From JAFGHJ01 sp964534175 (lineage in GTDB: Bacteria > Hydrothermota > UBA3072), in NCBI GenBank assembly GCA_964534175.1, contig CAZHNS010000013.1, forward strand, positions 1-60,658: a stretch of 60,658 bases of DNA. The letters are read 5' to 3'. The position numbers were made by a program, and so were the translations under genes. This document shows, in pieces, positions 1 through 8,345 of this stretch; position 1 is the stretch's first letter; the number at the start of each line of letters is the position of its first letter. The notes beneath the pieces are model-generated. The model worked only from the letters and a program-made list of their open reading frames with translations. It was not told where the DNA came from and searched no databases.

Positions 1-206
1 CTTTTGATAACGCCAAAAAATATATCGAGGAAGGAGCCTACGGCGGAAAAGGTTCCAACACCCATAAAGCAGCAGTTACTGGAGACACTTTAGGTGATCC
101 GATGAAAGATACTTCAGGCCCTTCACTTAATATTCTTATAAAGCTGATGAGTATTCTTTCGGTAATCACTGCCGGTTTTGTTGTAGCATTCAGTCTTTTT
201 AAATAA
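1..206 (+). CDS. hppA: Membrane-bound ion-translocating pyrophosphatase, C-terminal end (partial)
   Basis: This is the last 68 codons of a gene that begins outside the window; the frame starts at base 3 and stops with TAA at 204-206. The peptide contains EEGAYGGKGS, THKAAVTGDT, GDP.KDTSGPSLNILIKLMS and a final hydrophobic helix. These match the conserved C-terminal end of the H+/Na+-pumping membrane pyrophosphatase family, which couples PPi hydrolysis to cation export across the inner membrane. The ion specificity cannot be read from this fragment because the deciding residues lie upstream. The gene points to an energy-limited, probably anaerobic lifestyle (inference). Confidence 0.93.
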   Translation, partial: FDNAKKYIEEGAYGGKGSNTHKAAVTGDTLGDPMKDTSGPSLNILIKLMSILSVITAGFVVAFSLFK

Positions 207-242
207 TTAGGAAGATAAGCCAGAAGAAATTCTGCTATCCGC

Positions 243-358
243 TAACCGCCATCCGCTTTCCGCTTAGCACCTCTCACTTCCCTGAGAGTAGATATTAGAA
301 GTGAGGTGTGGGGATAAAGCGGTTAGCAGTGAGCGGTAAGCTGTCAGCGGTTTTTTTG
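243..358. repeat. Intergenic heptamer-word array with inverted partner (element A)
   Basis: The gap after hppA holds seven-base words in register: ATCCGCT, AACCGCC, ATCCGCT, TTCCGCT on the left. Near the right end are GGTTAGC, AGTGAGC, GGTAAGC, TGTCAGC followed by GGTTTTTTT. The right words are approximate reverse complements of the left ones; for example GCTAACCGC at 241-249 pairs perfectly with GCGGTTAGC at 319-327. The inner arms CACCTCTCACTTC (268-280) and GAAGTGAGGTG (298-308) also pair with a small bulge. The T-run at the end could make it a terminator for hppA. Confidence 0.7.
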
Positions 359-383
359 TACCTTTGTGTCAAAAAAAACCTCC

Positions 384-412
384 TTGACAGAATATTGTAA
401 TATTCTTAGAAT
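384..412 (+). promoter_or_regulatory. Sigma-70-type promoter of the FG-GAP gene
   Basis: TTGACA at 384-389, a 17-nt spacer, and TAGAAT at 407-412. It is preceded by an A8 tract and CCTCC. The expected start near 419 leaves a short leader carrying AGGAGG before the ATG at 436. Confidence 0.8.
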
Positions 413-435
413 TAAGTTTACTAGAGGAGGTAATC

Positions 436-3400
436 ATGAAAAGTTTTTTCTTATTAATTGGTTTAGTCGTTTTTTTGTTTTGTCCTGTTTCTTTGTTTGC
501 AGCTGATGGAGATAATCCTGGTGTATCTGATTCCTGGTTAAATGCAGCAATGCGTAATATAGAGAAAAAAGAGTATGAACCCTCATTACAGGAGTTGGAT
601 TACAGGGGCGAGAGTTTCACTCATCCAAAGTTTCATCTTGCGAACAGAGCAAATAATCTACGAGCGTACTTCGACGAAAATGGAATGGAACTCATCTCGA
701 AAGAAATTTCAGAAGAAGAAAAATGGAATTTAAAAATCAAATCGATTGAAGTTACAGGCGGAAAAGATGAGAAGGTTTTTAGCGATTTAGATGTTGATAT
801 TGATGGAAATAATATTGTATGTACTGGCGACGGCATTGAAATTGTTTATTCGAATTCTAAAAGCGGAATCCGGCAGAGCATTTCGATACAGGAAGGGATA
901 AAAACAGAGAGAATAGATTTTATTATTGAAGCAGAAAATCTAAATATATCTTCAGGAAGAGACAGATTTGTATTGAATAGTGGAAAGCAGGAGATTATAT
1001 ACGCGGTTGACAAAATAGAAGACGTAAATGGAAGAGAGGTATTATATTCATTATCGAATGCGGAAGATAAATTAAAGATTTCGCTGGGTGAGGAAGAGTT
1101 GATTTATCCGATAATAGTTACTGCCAATATCACCTCAAGTAGTTTGCCTGCGGAAGATTTAATTGTATCAACGTCTGCAAAAGATAGAGATCTTTCCGAA
1201 ACTCCCGACTGGTCATTGGACTTCATTGGCGGCGACAGAGCCTCAGTTTCCTCTGCCGGGGATGTAAATGGTGATGGTTATTCAGATGTTGTTGTCGGGC
1301 TTTGGGCTTATTCCCATGATGGAGCGGCTTTTGTGTTTTATGGAAGCGTCTCGGGTTTGGATACAATTCCAGCCTGGACAGCAGAACCCAATGAGCAAGA
1401 AGAAGGAGCGTATTTCGGCTGGTCAGTCTCCGGTGCAGGGGATGTAAATGGAGATGGATATTCGGATGTGATTGTGGGTGCTCGTCACTATGATAATGGA
1501 GAAGATGATGAGGGAGCAGCATTTGTGTATTACGGAAGTTCTTCGGGACTATCCAGTTCGGCCGATCGGATTTATGAGTCCAATCAGGCAAACGCGCAGT
1601 TCGGCAGTTCCGTCTCCGGAGCAAGGGATGTAAACGGCGATGGATACTCGGATGTGATTGTGGGTGCTCCTGGTGTTCCCGGGTACGGACTATATGGAAG
1701 TGTATTTGTGTATTATGGAAGTGCTTCCGGGCTTCCCCCCAGCTTAGCCAGCTGGACTGTTGTTGATCCCGATGGAGGGATATATTTTGGTTGCTCCGTC
1801 TCCTCTGCGGGAGATGTTAATGGAGATGGCTACTCGGATGTGATTATAGGTGACGATAATTACTCCAATGGAGAAAGTTATGAAGGAACTGCATATGTAT
1901 ATTATGGTGGTTCCTCCGGTCTTTCCACATCTCCAGACTGGCAGGCAGAAACCGATGAGGAAGGCGCTTACTTCGGTGCATCTGTCTCCTCAGCGGGAGA
2001 CGTAAACGGAGACGGGTATTCGGATGTGATTGTCGGCGCGTCTCAAGCTGGGGAAGAATATGAGGGGAAGGCATATATCTATTATGGCAGCTTTGCCGGA
2101 CTTCTTCTAGTGCCTAGCTGGACAGCAGAATGCGATTCGTCCATGGCGGGGTTCGGGGTATCCGTGTCAGGCGCGGGAGACGTAAACGGAGACGGGTATT
2201 CGGATGTGATTGTGGGTGCTCCCGGGTATAATGATGATAATGGCGTGATATTTGTGTACAATGGTGGTCCCTTGGGTCTTCCTCTTTCTCCGGATTGGAC
2301 TGCTGAACCTATCTCTGAAGTCCTATATGTTGGTGGTTCGGTTTCAACCGCGGGAGACGTAAACGGAGACGGGTATTCGGATGTGATTGTCGGCGCTCGC
2401 CAAAATGCTTTCGTATATCATGGGAGTTCCTCGGATCCCACTACCGAGTCCAACTGGTCAAAAGAAGGTGGCCAGGCAAACGCGTACTTTGGCTGTTCGG
2501 TCTCCGGAGCGGGGGATGTAAACGGAGACGGGTATTCGGATGTTATTATCGGGGCTTATGGATATAATGATGGAGGAAGTGAAGTAGGCAGAGCATATGT
2601 CTATCATGGAAGCTCCCCACTACCTTCTGCCTCCCCTAACTGGACAGCGCAGTCCGATCAGGAAGACGCACATTTCGGTGTTTCAGTTTCGGGTGCAGGT
2701 GATGTAAACGGAGACGGGTATTCGGATGTTATTGTGGGTGCCACTACTTACGATGATGGACAAATGGATGAGGGCGCAGTATTTGTATATCATGGAAGTT
2801 CCTCAGGACTTTCAACTTCTCCCAGCTGGACTGCTGCCGAGACGGATCAGGCATTTGCCTTTTTTGGCGGTTCCGTATCCGGAGCGGGAGATGTAAACGG
2901 AGACGGATATTCGGATGTGATTGTGGGCGCCTGGGGATTCGATGAAGAAGGAGCAAATAGAGGGGTTGCATTTGTTTACTATGGGAGTTCTACCGGGTTG
3001 TCCGCCTCTTCGGATTGGTCGGCCCAGTCCGATGAGGCAGGGGCAGAGTTCGGTGTTTCCGTGTCAGGCGCGGGAGACGTAAACGGAGACGGGTATTCGG
3101 ATGTGGTTGTGGGTGCTCATCGTTACGATAAGGGCGAAAATGATGAAGGCGCTGTGTTTGTATATCATGGAAGTTCCTCCGGGCTCTCCAGTTTACCAAA
3201 CTGGACAGCTGAATCGAATCAGGCAGATTCAAGATTTGGTGCGTCCGTCTCCTCTGCGGGAGACGTAAACGGAGACGGGTATTCGGATGTGATCGTGGGT
3301 GCTTATTATTACTCAAATGGAGAAACAAATGAAGGAAGGGCTTTTGTATATCATGGAAGTTCCACCGGATTGCCCAGCTCTCCCGACTGGACAGCCGAGT

Positions 3401-4458
3401 CTGACCAGGCGGGCGCTTATTTCGGCACTTCTGTCTCCTCTGCGGGAGACGTAAACGGAGACAGATACTCGGATGTGATTATCGGTGCCAATTATTACAC
3501 CCATGGAGAACAGTATGAAGGTCGTGCATTTCTATATAATGGAAGTCCCTGGGGGCTCTCAACAGTTTCTTACGACTGGACCGCTGAGTCCAATCAGGCG
3601 AGCGCTTTCTTCGGTTCCTCCGTCTCCTCTGCCGGAGATGTAAATGGAGACGGATACTCGGATGTGATTGTCGGCGCTTATAATTATGCCAATGGACAAA
3701 CAGGCGAAGGCGGAGCATTTTTGTACTACGGCAATAAAGGAGGTCTCTCGCTCATTCCCACACAATCCACGCAGGATGGATCCCATCCTGTACAGCTTGG
3801 CAATTTAACCGGAACTTCAGGCGTTCAGCTAAACTTACTCGGAAGAACACCCGGCGGTCGAGGTCGCGTAAAATTGCAGTGGGAAGTTAAAGAACTCGGT
3901 CAACTATTTGACGAAGTATTTGGCGAGACTATCATTTACGAGAGTGCATCCTGGTATGATACAGATGTAGACGGAGTTGAAATTTCTGAAGAAGTGACAG
4001 GACTGAGCGGTGGAACTGCCTATCACTGGAGAGTGAGATTATTATATGACCCGGTGTATTATGAGGGTTCATTACATTCCAGATGGTTGTCGATAGGTCC
4101 GAACGGCTGGAATGAGACAGATTTTATCACAACAGACCTTTCTGGAATCGAAGATAATCCAGGCGAAATTGCGAATTTACAGCTCAGCGTATTTCCATCC
4201 ATTTCCACAAGAGACTTCAGCATAATTTTTTATGTCTCGGAAGAAGAAGCAAAAGCGGATATAAATCTATCGGTCTACAACAAAGTCGGAATGAAGGTTG
4301 CAAATATATTCACAGGAAGAAAGAAACAAGGTACTCACTCGGTAAACTGGTATGGGATGAGTAGTTCATCCCAGCCACTGCCAGATGATATATACTTCAT
4401 TTCTCTTAAGAAAGGAAAGAAAGAACAACTTGTAAGGAAGGTTGTGCTGCTGAGATAA
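436..4458 (+). CDS. Secreted FG-GAP (integrin-alpha-like) repeat protein with T9SS sorting domain
   Basis: Predicted cell-surface or secreted protein of 1340 aa. A Sec signal peptide (about residues 1-22) is followed by an unassigned region (about 25-260) and then 14 FG-GAP repeats (about 265-1100). Each repeat centres on GDVNGDGYSDVIVGA, a D-x-N-x-D-G calcium-binding loop, and ends in FVYYGS-type strands, so they should build beta-propellers as in integrin alpha chains. A fibronectin-like stretch (about 1105-1245) precedes a C-terminal type A T9SS sorting domain (about 1250-1340, ending LVRKVVLLR). One repeat reads GDRYSD instead of GDGYSD. AGGAGG lies 6 nt before the ATG. The ligand is unknown; adhesion or display is an inference. 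Confidence 0.9.
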   Translation: MKSFFLLIGLVVFLFCPVSLFAADGDNPGVSDSWLNAAMRNIEKKEYEPSLQELDYRGESFTHPKFHLANRANNLRAYFDENGMELISKEISEEEKWNLKIKSIEVTGGKDEKVFSDLDVDIDGNNIVCTGDGIEIVYSNSKSGIRQSISIQEGIKTERIDFIIEAENLNISSGRDRFVLNSGKQEIIYAVDKIEDVNGREVLYSLSNAEDKLKISLGEEELIYPIIVTANITSSSLPAEDLIVSTSAKDRDLSETPDWSLDFIGGDRASVSSAGDVNGDGYSDVVVGLWAYSHDGAAFVFYGSVSGLDTIPAWTAEPNEQEEGAYFGWSVSGAGDVNGDGYSDVIVGARHYDNGEDDEGAAFVYYGSSSGLSSSADRIYESNQANAQFGSSVSGARDVNGDGYSDVIVGAPGVPGYGLYGSVFVYYGSASGLPPSLASWTVVDPDGGIYFGCSVSSAGDVNGDGYSDVIIGDDNYSNGESYEGTAYVYYGGSSGLSTSPDWQAETDEEGAYFGASVSSAGDVNGDGYSDVIVGASQAGEEYEGKAYIYYGSFAGLLLVPSWTAECDSSMAGFGVSVSGAGDVNGDGYSDVIVGAPGYNDDNGVIFVYNGGPLGLPLSPDWTAEPISEVLYVGGSVSTAGDVNGDGYSDVIVGARQNAFVYHGSSSDPTTESNWSKEGGQANAYFGCSVSGAGDVNGDGYSDVIIGAYGYNDGGSEVGRAYVYHGSSPLPSASPNWTAQSDQEDAHFGVSVSGAGDVNGDGYSDVIVGATTYDDGQMDEGAVFVYHGSSSGLSTSPSWTAAETDQAFAFFGGSVSGAGDVNGDGYSDVIVGAWGFDEEGANRGVAFVYYGSSTGLSASSDWSAQSDEAGAEFGVSVSGAGDVNGDGYSDVVVGAHRYDKGENDEGAVFVYHGSSSGLSSLPNWTAESNQADSRFGASVSSAGDVNGDGYSDVIVGAYYYSNGETNEGRAFVYHGSSTGLPSSPDWTAESDQAGAYFGTSVSSAGDVNGDRYSDVIIGANYYTHGEQYEGRAFLYNGSPWGLSTVSYDWTAESNQASAFFGSSVSSAGDVNGDGYSDVIVGAYNYANGQTGEGGAFLYYGNKGGLSLIPTQSTQDGSHPVQLGNLTGTSGVQLNLLGRTPGGRGRVKLQWEVKELGQLFDEVFGETIIYESASWYDTDVDGVEISEEVTGLSGGTAYHWRVRLLYDPVYYEGSLHSRWLSIGPNGWNETDFITTDLSGIEDNPGEIANLQLSVFPSISTRDFSIIFYVSEEEAKADINLSVYNKVGMKVANIFTGRKKQGTHSVNWYGMSSSSQPLPDDIYFISLKKGKKEQLVRKVVLLR
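1245..3735 (+). repeat. DNA-level tandem repeats coding the 14 FG-GAP units
   Basis: The calcium-loop segments are nearly identical at DNA level in many units: GACGTAAACGGAGACGGGTA followed by TTCGGATGT recurs near 2000, 2177, 2355, 3075 and 3262. Variants differing only in the first codons lie near 2515 and 2701. Flanking parts of each unit diverge much more. This suggests gene conversion or strong selection on the core. Confidence 0.85.
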
Positions 4459-4517
4459 TTTAGAGAGTAAGGATTAGTAAGTAGATAGTAGTAAGTAGTG
4501 GTAGGTTTGTTGTATCC

Positions 4518-4572
4518 GTGGGTTAGTTGGGTTCTTTAACTTCCTAACCACCTAACATTCTAACAACCTAAC
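4518..4572. repeat. Intergenic octamer-word array (element B)
   Basis: Four octamers in register occupy 4541-4572: TTCCTAAC, CACCTAAC, ATTCTAAC, AACCTAAC. Upstream, GTGGGTTA and GTTGGGTT (4518-4533) carry the reverse-complement core GGTTA. The array ends 8 nt before the hydrogenase-protease start codon and takes the place of a ribosome binding site. Confidence 0.75.
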
Positions 4573-4580
4573 TATTAATT

Positions 4581-5045
4581 ATGGATTGGAAAGAACAATT
4601 AAAGAAATTTATAGATGATAAAACCGCAATAATGGGTATAGGCTCGACCTTGAAAACCGACGATGGTGTTGGTGTTTTTATTACGGAAAGCCTTAAACAT
4701 ATAGGTATTAATAATGTGATTGTTGCGGGCGCAACTCCGGAACATTGGCTGGGTTTTTTAACCAAGAAAAAATTTGAAAAGCTTTTAATTGTGGATAGTG
4801 TTCTTTTTGGAGGAGAGGTGGGCGAAATAAAACTTCTGGATTTGAAGGAGATAAGCGAGAGGTTTGGTCTTACGCATTCTTCTTCTCTTCATCTTTTTTA
4901 TGATTTTATTTCCGGGGAAGGTAATATTAAAGCGCTTAAGGTTCTGGCTATTATGCCGGAGAGTTTAGAGGTAGGGGAGAGTTTATCGCCGGTTGTGATG
5001 AGAAGTGCTGATGAGATTATCAGTTTCTTTCAGGATTTTCAATAA
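4581..5045 (+). CDS. hycI: [NiFe]-hydrogenase maturation protease, HycI-like
   Basis: Cytosolic endopeptidase family that removes the C-terminal tail of the hydrogenase large subunit once nickel is inserted. The 154-aa length is typical. Recognisable are GIGSTLKTDDGVG (family N-terminal motif), ATPEH, VDSVLFGGEVGEI and THSSSLH. The nickel ligands known in E. coli HycI (D16, D62, H90) align by motif with D28, D72 and H99 here. No hydrogenase gene is in this window, so the target lies elsewhere. There is no visible Shine-Dalgarno site; the word array (4518-4572) sits directly upstream. The 3' end overlaps the convergent HAD gene by 63 nt. Confidence 0.88.
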   Translation: MDWKEQLKKFIDDKTAIMGIGSTLKTDDGVGVFITESLKHIGINNVIVAGATPEHWLGFLTKKKFEKLLIVDSVLFGGEVGEIKLLDLKEISERFGLTHSSSLHLFYDFISGEGNIKALKVLAIMPESLEVGESLSPVVMRSADEIISFFQDFQ

Positions 5046-5651
5046 ATCCTTCATTTTACTTACATTGTAATTGGCAACTCCGATTTTTGAACCACCTGGA
5101 TCGAAAAAACAGGATTTTATACCGGATGAGTTTGCTGCTTCAATATCAAGAATTCTGTCTCCAACACCAAGAGTTTCATCTTTTTTTAGTTTGTATTTAT
5201 CGATGATATAATTGAAGCTTGTTGGATCGGGTTTTAAAGGAAAATTCGCGTCGGAAGTCACAGCTTCAATAAAATATTTATTAAAATCATTTCTTGAAAG
5301 AAACTCGTTTAAACTTTCGAACCCGCGATGAGTTATAAGAAAATTTCCCCCGCGTTCCGAGACGTAATTAAGGATTTCTTCTACTCCTTCAAATGGTTTG
5401 TCTTCGAAAGTCAATTCTCCGAAATATCGTTTTTTATAATTTTCGTAAAATTCTTCTCTGTCGATATTAAACTCGTCGGCAAGGCTTTCTATACAGAAGG
5501 TGATAGATGATTTGGCGAGAGAATAAGCCTTATCATAGTCGTATTCAACTCCATAGTCTTTTTTTAAAACGTCGATAAATGCCCGGGTTATTTCCGGGTA
5601 TGTATCGAAAAGTGTTCCGTCAAAATCCCAGATTAGGTTTCTAAAAGCCAC
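4983..5651 (-). CDS. HAD-superfamily hydrolase, phosphoglycolate-phosphatase-like
   Basis: Cytosolic phosphatase of HAD subfamily IA, about 222 aa. Motif I is DFDGTLFDT near the N-terminus, followed by a helical cap. ITHRG supplies the motif II region, KPDPTSFNYII the motif III lysine, and GVGDRILDIEAANSSG motif IV. I place the start at a GTG (5651) because it gives the usual N-terminus MAFRNLIWDFDGT; the in-frame ATG at 5690 lies in an intergenic CACAGAG-type repeat and would add an unrelated 13-residue leader. The natural substrate is unknown (phosphoglycolate and other small phosphates are typical). The 3' end overlaps the convergent hycI-like gene. Confidence 0.88.
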   Translation of the reverse strand: MAFRNLIWDFDGTLFDTYPEITRAFIDVLKKDYGVEYDYDKAYSLAKSSITFCIESLADEFNIDREEFYENYKKRYFGELTFEDKPFEGVEEILNYVSERGGNFLITHRGFESLNEFLSRNDFNKYFIEAVTSDANFPLKPDPTSFNYIIDKYKLKKDETLGVGDRILDIEAANSSGIKSCFFDPGGSKIGVANYNVSKMKDLLKILKETDNLISTSHHNRR

Positions 5652-5675
5652 ACCACACCCCACCAAAACTGATTG

Positions 5676-5910
5676 AACCACAGAGAGCACAGAGATTTTT
5701 ATTTCGTTTATTCACTACCCACCACCCTAATGAACACACAGAGGACACAAAGCCCTCACAACTCCACCCCCGGGTATCTTACAATTTCTTTTTCTTTCAT
5801 TTTTCTTTTTGTAATTTATGTATTTCTCTGTTTTGTCAATGGCGTTCTAAGTCCAGAGTCCAATATCCAAAATCGAATCTCTTTGCGCTATCTGTGTCTC
5901 CGCGGTAAAT
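5676..5910. repeat. CACAGAG-type dispersed intergenic repeat (copy 1)
   Basis: Contains ACCACAGAGAGCACAGAG near 5679-5696, a second copy ACACACAGAGGACACAAAG near 5732-5750, and an inverted partner CTGTGTCTCCGCGGT near 5892-5906. A TCACAACTCCACCCC segment near 5756 recurs in similar form near 15580. I see no credible gene here; an open frame at 5673-5936 is built from repeat words. Confidence 0.7.
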
Positions 5911-5919
5911 TAAATCCCC

Positions 5920-5947
5920 TTGAAAAGTTTAGATAATAAGTTAAATT
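5920..5947 (+). promoter_or_regulatory. Probable promoter of the GH28-like gene
   Basis: TTGAAA at 5920-5925, a 16-nt spacer, and TAAATT at 5942-5947, preceded by CCCC. The -10 resembles those upstream of the GH5, M16 and GH30 genes. The implied leader is very short, with AGGAGG at 5955-5960. Confidence 0.55.
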
Positions 5948-5964
5948 TAGCAAAAGGAGGAAAA

Positions 5965-7740
5965 ATGAAAAGGTTTATAATATTATTTTTAATATCTTTT
6001 ATATTGTTAGCGCAAGAACCGGTTGGCTCTCCGCTTGCCTTATTAAATGTTGAGGATTTTGGGGCTATTGGCGATGATGAAATTATGGATACGGAAGCTA
6101 TAAATAAGGCAATCGATTCCTGTGCTGCCCTTCCTAACGGAGTAGTGGTATTCTCTAAAGGAACTTATCTATCCGGTTCGATTCATTTAAAAAGTAATGT
6201 AACTCTGCAAATCGAAAAAGAAGCCAAAATCCAGGCTGCACCGAAAGGTGTTAATGCTTTTGATGATCCTGAGCTAAATTCTTGGGATAAGTATCAGGAT
6301 TTCGCGCTTAGTCATTTTCATAATGCTCTCATCTGGGGAGATAGTATTGAAAATGTAACAATAAGAGGGGAAGGCACAGTAAGCGGAAGTGGGTCTCTTT
6401 ATGTTAATGCCGAGGTAGGAGATGCGGACAAAGCTATTTCCTTTAAATCATGTAAAGATGTTGAAATAAAGGATATAACTATTGCCGATGGTGGGTGTCT
6501 GGCTATTCTGACTACGGGTTGTGATGGTGTAAATATATACAATGTGAAAGTAGAAACCAAGATGAATGGGATAAGCCTTGCCGGGAGTAATAATGTTAGG
6601 GTAAGAAACTGTGAAGTAGAAACAGGTGATGATGGAATTTCTTTAAAATCAGATTATTCTTTAGGGCGTAAATTAAGTAGCAAAGGTATCGATATAAGTA
6701 ATTGTATGATTTCTGCTGGTGGTACTGCACTTCAGCTTGGTCCAGAAACGGTTGGTGATTTTAAAAATCTGCAGATTTCTAATATAACGATAAAAAAAGC
6801 TGATAATACAGGTATAAGTTTTACTTCAAACCATGGTGCGGTAATTGACGGCGTTAATGTTCAGAATGTTACCATGGAAAGCACTGCCATTCCTTTCTTT
6901 ATTAATCTATCTAAACTTAAAGGGGGTTCTCCCGGTTCTCCCATTGTTGGCGGCATTAAAAATCTCAGAATAAGTAATGTTGTAGCTAAAGATGTTTATG
7001 GCTATGGCAGTGGGTGGAAGTTTACCAGTACAATTATGGGGAAGTCTGGGAGGATGCTTGAAAATATTGTTCTTGAAAACATGAGAATTACTTACAAAGG
7101 GGGAAGTTTGGCTTGTCTTGGTTTGAATGAGGATCCCGCTAAAATCAAACTCCCTAAAACAGATAATTACAGAGCGGAAAGATATGGTCTTAGACCTGCT
7201 TATGGTCTATATTGCCGTTATATAAAGGACTTAAAAATAAGAAATGTTTCAGTTGATTTTGAAAAAGAGGACCCTCGACCGGGAATGGTCTTAGAAAATA
7301 TAGAGGGTGTGGTAGTAAACCGCTTTTATGCAGAGAGGTCAACAATTAGAGATTATGATATAATAACAGATAATGTTAGTGATTTTATGATAACCGGTAG
7401 TCCGGGTGTGGTTCAGATTGAAAAGAAAGATTTTGCGCCTTTAGATAGTTTTGATGTAACTGCTTTGCCTAATCCTGGCGCAGAGGAGGTAGCCACAAAA
7501 CTTGAGATGGGTAGCCCTCCGGTTTTACTTTCGGATTTGCCTGTTGAAGTAATAGAAAAAATAAAAAAGGAAATTGGAATTTCTCCTGCAATGCTGCGGT
7601 TTTTAGTTGATAAGAACATTTCAAAAGTAGAAAGAGCTGATGGAGCTATATACAATATAGAAGCCAAAAATAAGAAAGGCGATAAGTATAGACTAGAAAT
7701 ACAGGAAGACGGGAGTGTATTGAGTAAGAAGAAAATTTGA
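5965..7740 (+). CDS. Secreted GH28-like (polygalacturonase-type) beta-helix protein
   Basis: Predicted pectin- or glycoside-active beta-helix protein, about 591 aa from the ATG at 5965, chosen for its AGGAGG and the signal peptide that follows. The N-terminal FGAIGDD...TEAINKAIDSC...VVFSKGTYLSGSIHLKSNVTL is the classic start of GH28 and pectate-lyase-like proteins. ETGDDGISLK (D222/D223) matches the GH28 acidic motif. The canonical GHG and RIK motifs are not visible at the expected places (GGTALQLGP and GISFTSNHG instead), so catalysis may be altered. The last ~75 residues, after the helix, resemble a PepSY-like fold (YNIEAKNKKGDKYRLEI), which is a weak inference. There is no T9SS tail, so the protein is probably periplasmic. 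Confidence 0.8.
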   Translation: MKRFIILFLISFILLAQEPVGSPLALLNVEDFGAIGDDEIMDTEAINKAIDSCAALPNGVVVFSKGTYLSGSIHLKSNVTLQIEKEAKIQAAPKGVNAFDDPELNSWDKYQDFALSHFHNALIWGDSIENVTIRGEGTVSGSGSLYVNAEVGDADKAISFKSCKDVEIKDITIADGGCLAILTTGCDGVNIYNVKVETKMNGISLAGSNNVRVRNCEVETGDDGISLKSDYSLGRKLSSKGIDISNCMISAGGTALQLGPETVGDFKNLQISNITIKKADNTGISFTSNHGAVIDGVNVQNVTMESTAIPFFINLSKLKGGSPGSPIVGGIKNLRISNVVAKDVYGYGSGWKFTSTIMGKSGRMLENIVLENMRITYKGGSLACLGLNEDPAKIKLPKTDNYRAERYGLRPAYGLYCRYIKDLKIRNVSVDFEKEDPRPGMVLENIEGVVVNRFYAERSTIRDYDIITDNVSDFMITGSPGVVQIEKKDFAPLDSFDVTALPNPGAEEVATKLEMGSPPVLLSDLPVEVIEKIKKEIGISPAMLRFLVDKNISKVERADGAIYNIEAKNKKGDKYRLEIQEDGSVLSKKKI

Positions 7741-7869
7741 AGGCAATACGTTAAGTATAAAGTTAAAAATATATTCTTAATATTTTATCCATAAGACATT
7801 AGAGTTTGGCAATTGGGTGGACTTGCATTCATAAAGTTGAAGTACCCGGAAAGGAGCTGAAGAAATTTG

Positions 7870-8298
7870 ATGCCAATTTATATATTTATACCATTATCGT
7901 TTTTTTTGCTTTATTTGTTATATAGAATATATAAATTATTGAAAAAGAATAAAGTTGCTCCTATTGCTTATATGAAAGGGAAGGATTCATACCTGCAGGG
8001 TTTTTTAACTTCTTTTATAGTACATATATTCATTTGTATAATTTTCGGGTTCACTTTTTTGAATGGAACTTTAAAGGATTTACCAGGTTTACCTATGGCT
8101 GTTGGTGAATTGGGAAAATATCTTGGTATCCTTTTTGTATATATTATATTTACACCATTTTTTTTATTGATTAGCAGCATATTTTGTATGGTTTTATACA
8201 AGACATTGAAATGTCAGAAATCACAAAAAAGTTGCTTTTCCATATTTATTATTTCCTTAAGTTGTATTTTTTTATTATTTTTACTATGTCTATATTGA
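7870..8298 (+). CDS. Small integral membrane protein of unknown function
   Basis: 142 aa with four strongly hydrophobic segments (roughly residues 2-18, 45-63, 83-110 and 120-141) and a basic loop (KLLKKNKVAPIAYMKGKDS) after the first. I do not recognise the family. I take the ATG at 7870 rather than the TTG directly before it; GGAG lies about 13 nt upstream. It sits between two beta-helix carbohydrate-active genes, but there is no overlap or tight spacing to tie it to either. The base composition is more AT-rich than its neighbours, as expected for a membrane protein. Confidence 0.65.
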   Translation: MPIYIFIPLSFFLLYLLYRIYKLLKKNKVAPIAYMKGKDSYLQGFLTSFIVHIFICIIFGFTFLNGTLKDLPGLPMAVGELGKYLGILFVYIIFTPFFLLISSIFCMVLYKTLKCQKSQKSCFSIFIISLSCIFLLFLLCLY

Positions 8299-8345
8299 TA
8301 TATATAATTTTGTTCTATTATCATGAGAAAACAAAGAAGGTTTAA

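Noticed and set aside
1245..3735. Regular DNA repeats resembling a CRISPR array
   Set aside because: The repeats are in frame, code for FG-GAP cores and have no unique-spacer/perfect-repeat alternation; no cas gene is present.
1223..3786. Several antisense open frames across the FG-GAP gene
   Set aside because: They repeat with the period of the sense repeats and encode low-complexity Arg/His/Pro-rich peptides; they are shadows of the repeat coding sequence.
5673..5936. An 87-codon open frame on the plus strand
   Set aside because: It lies in the CACAGAG-type repeat and the promoter of the GH28-like gene, has no ribosome site, and its protein is built of repeat words.
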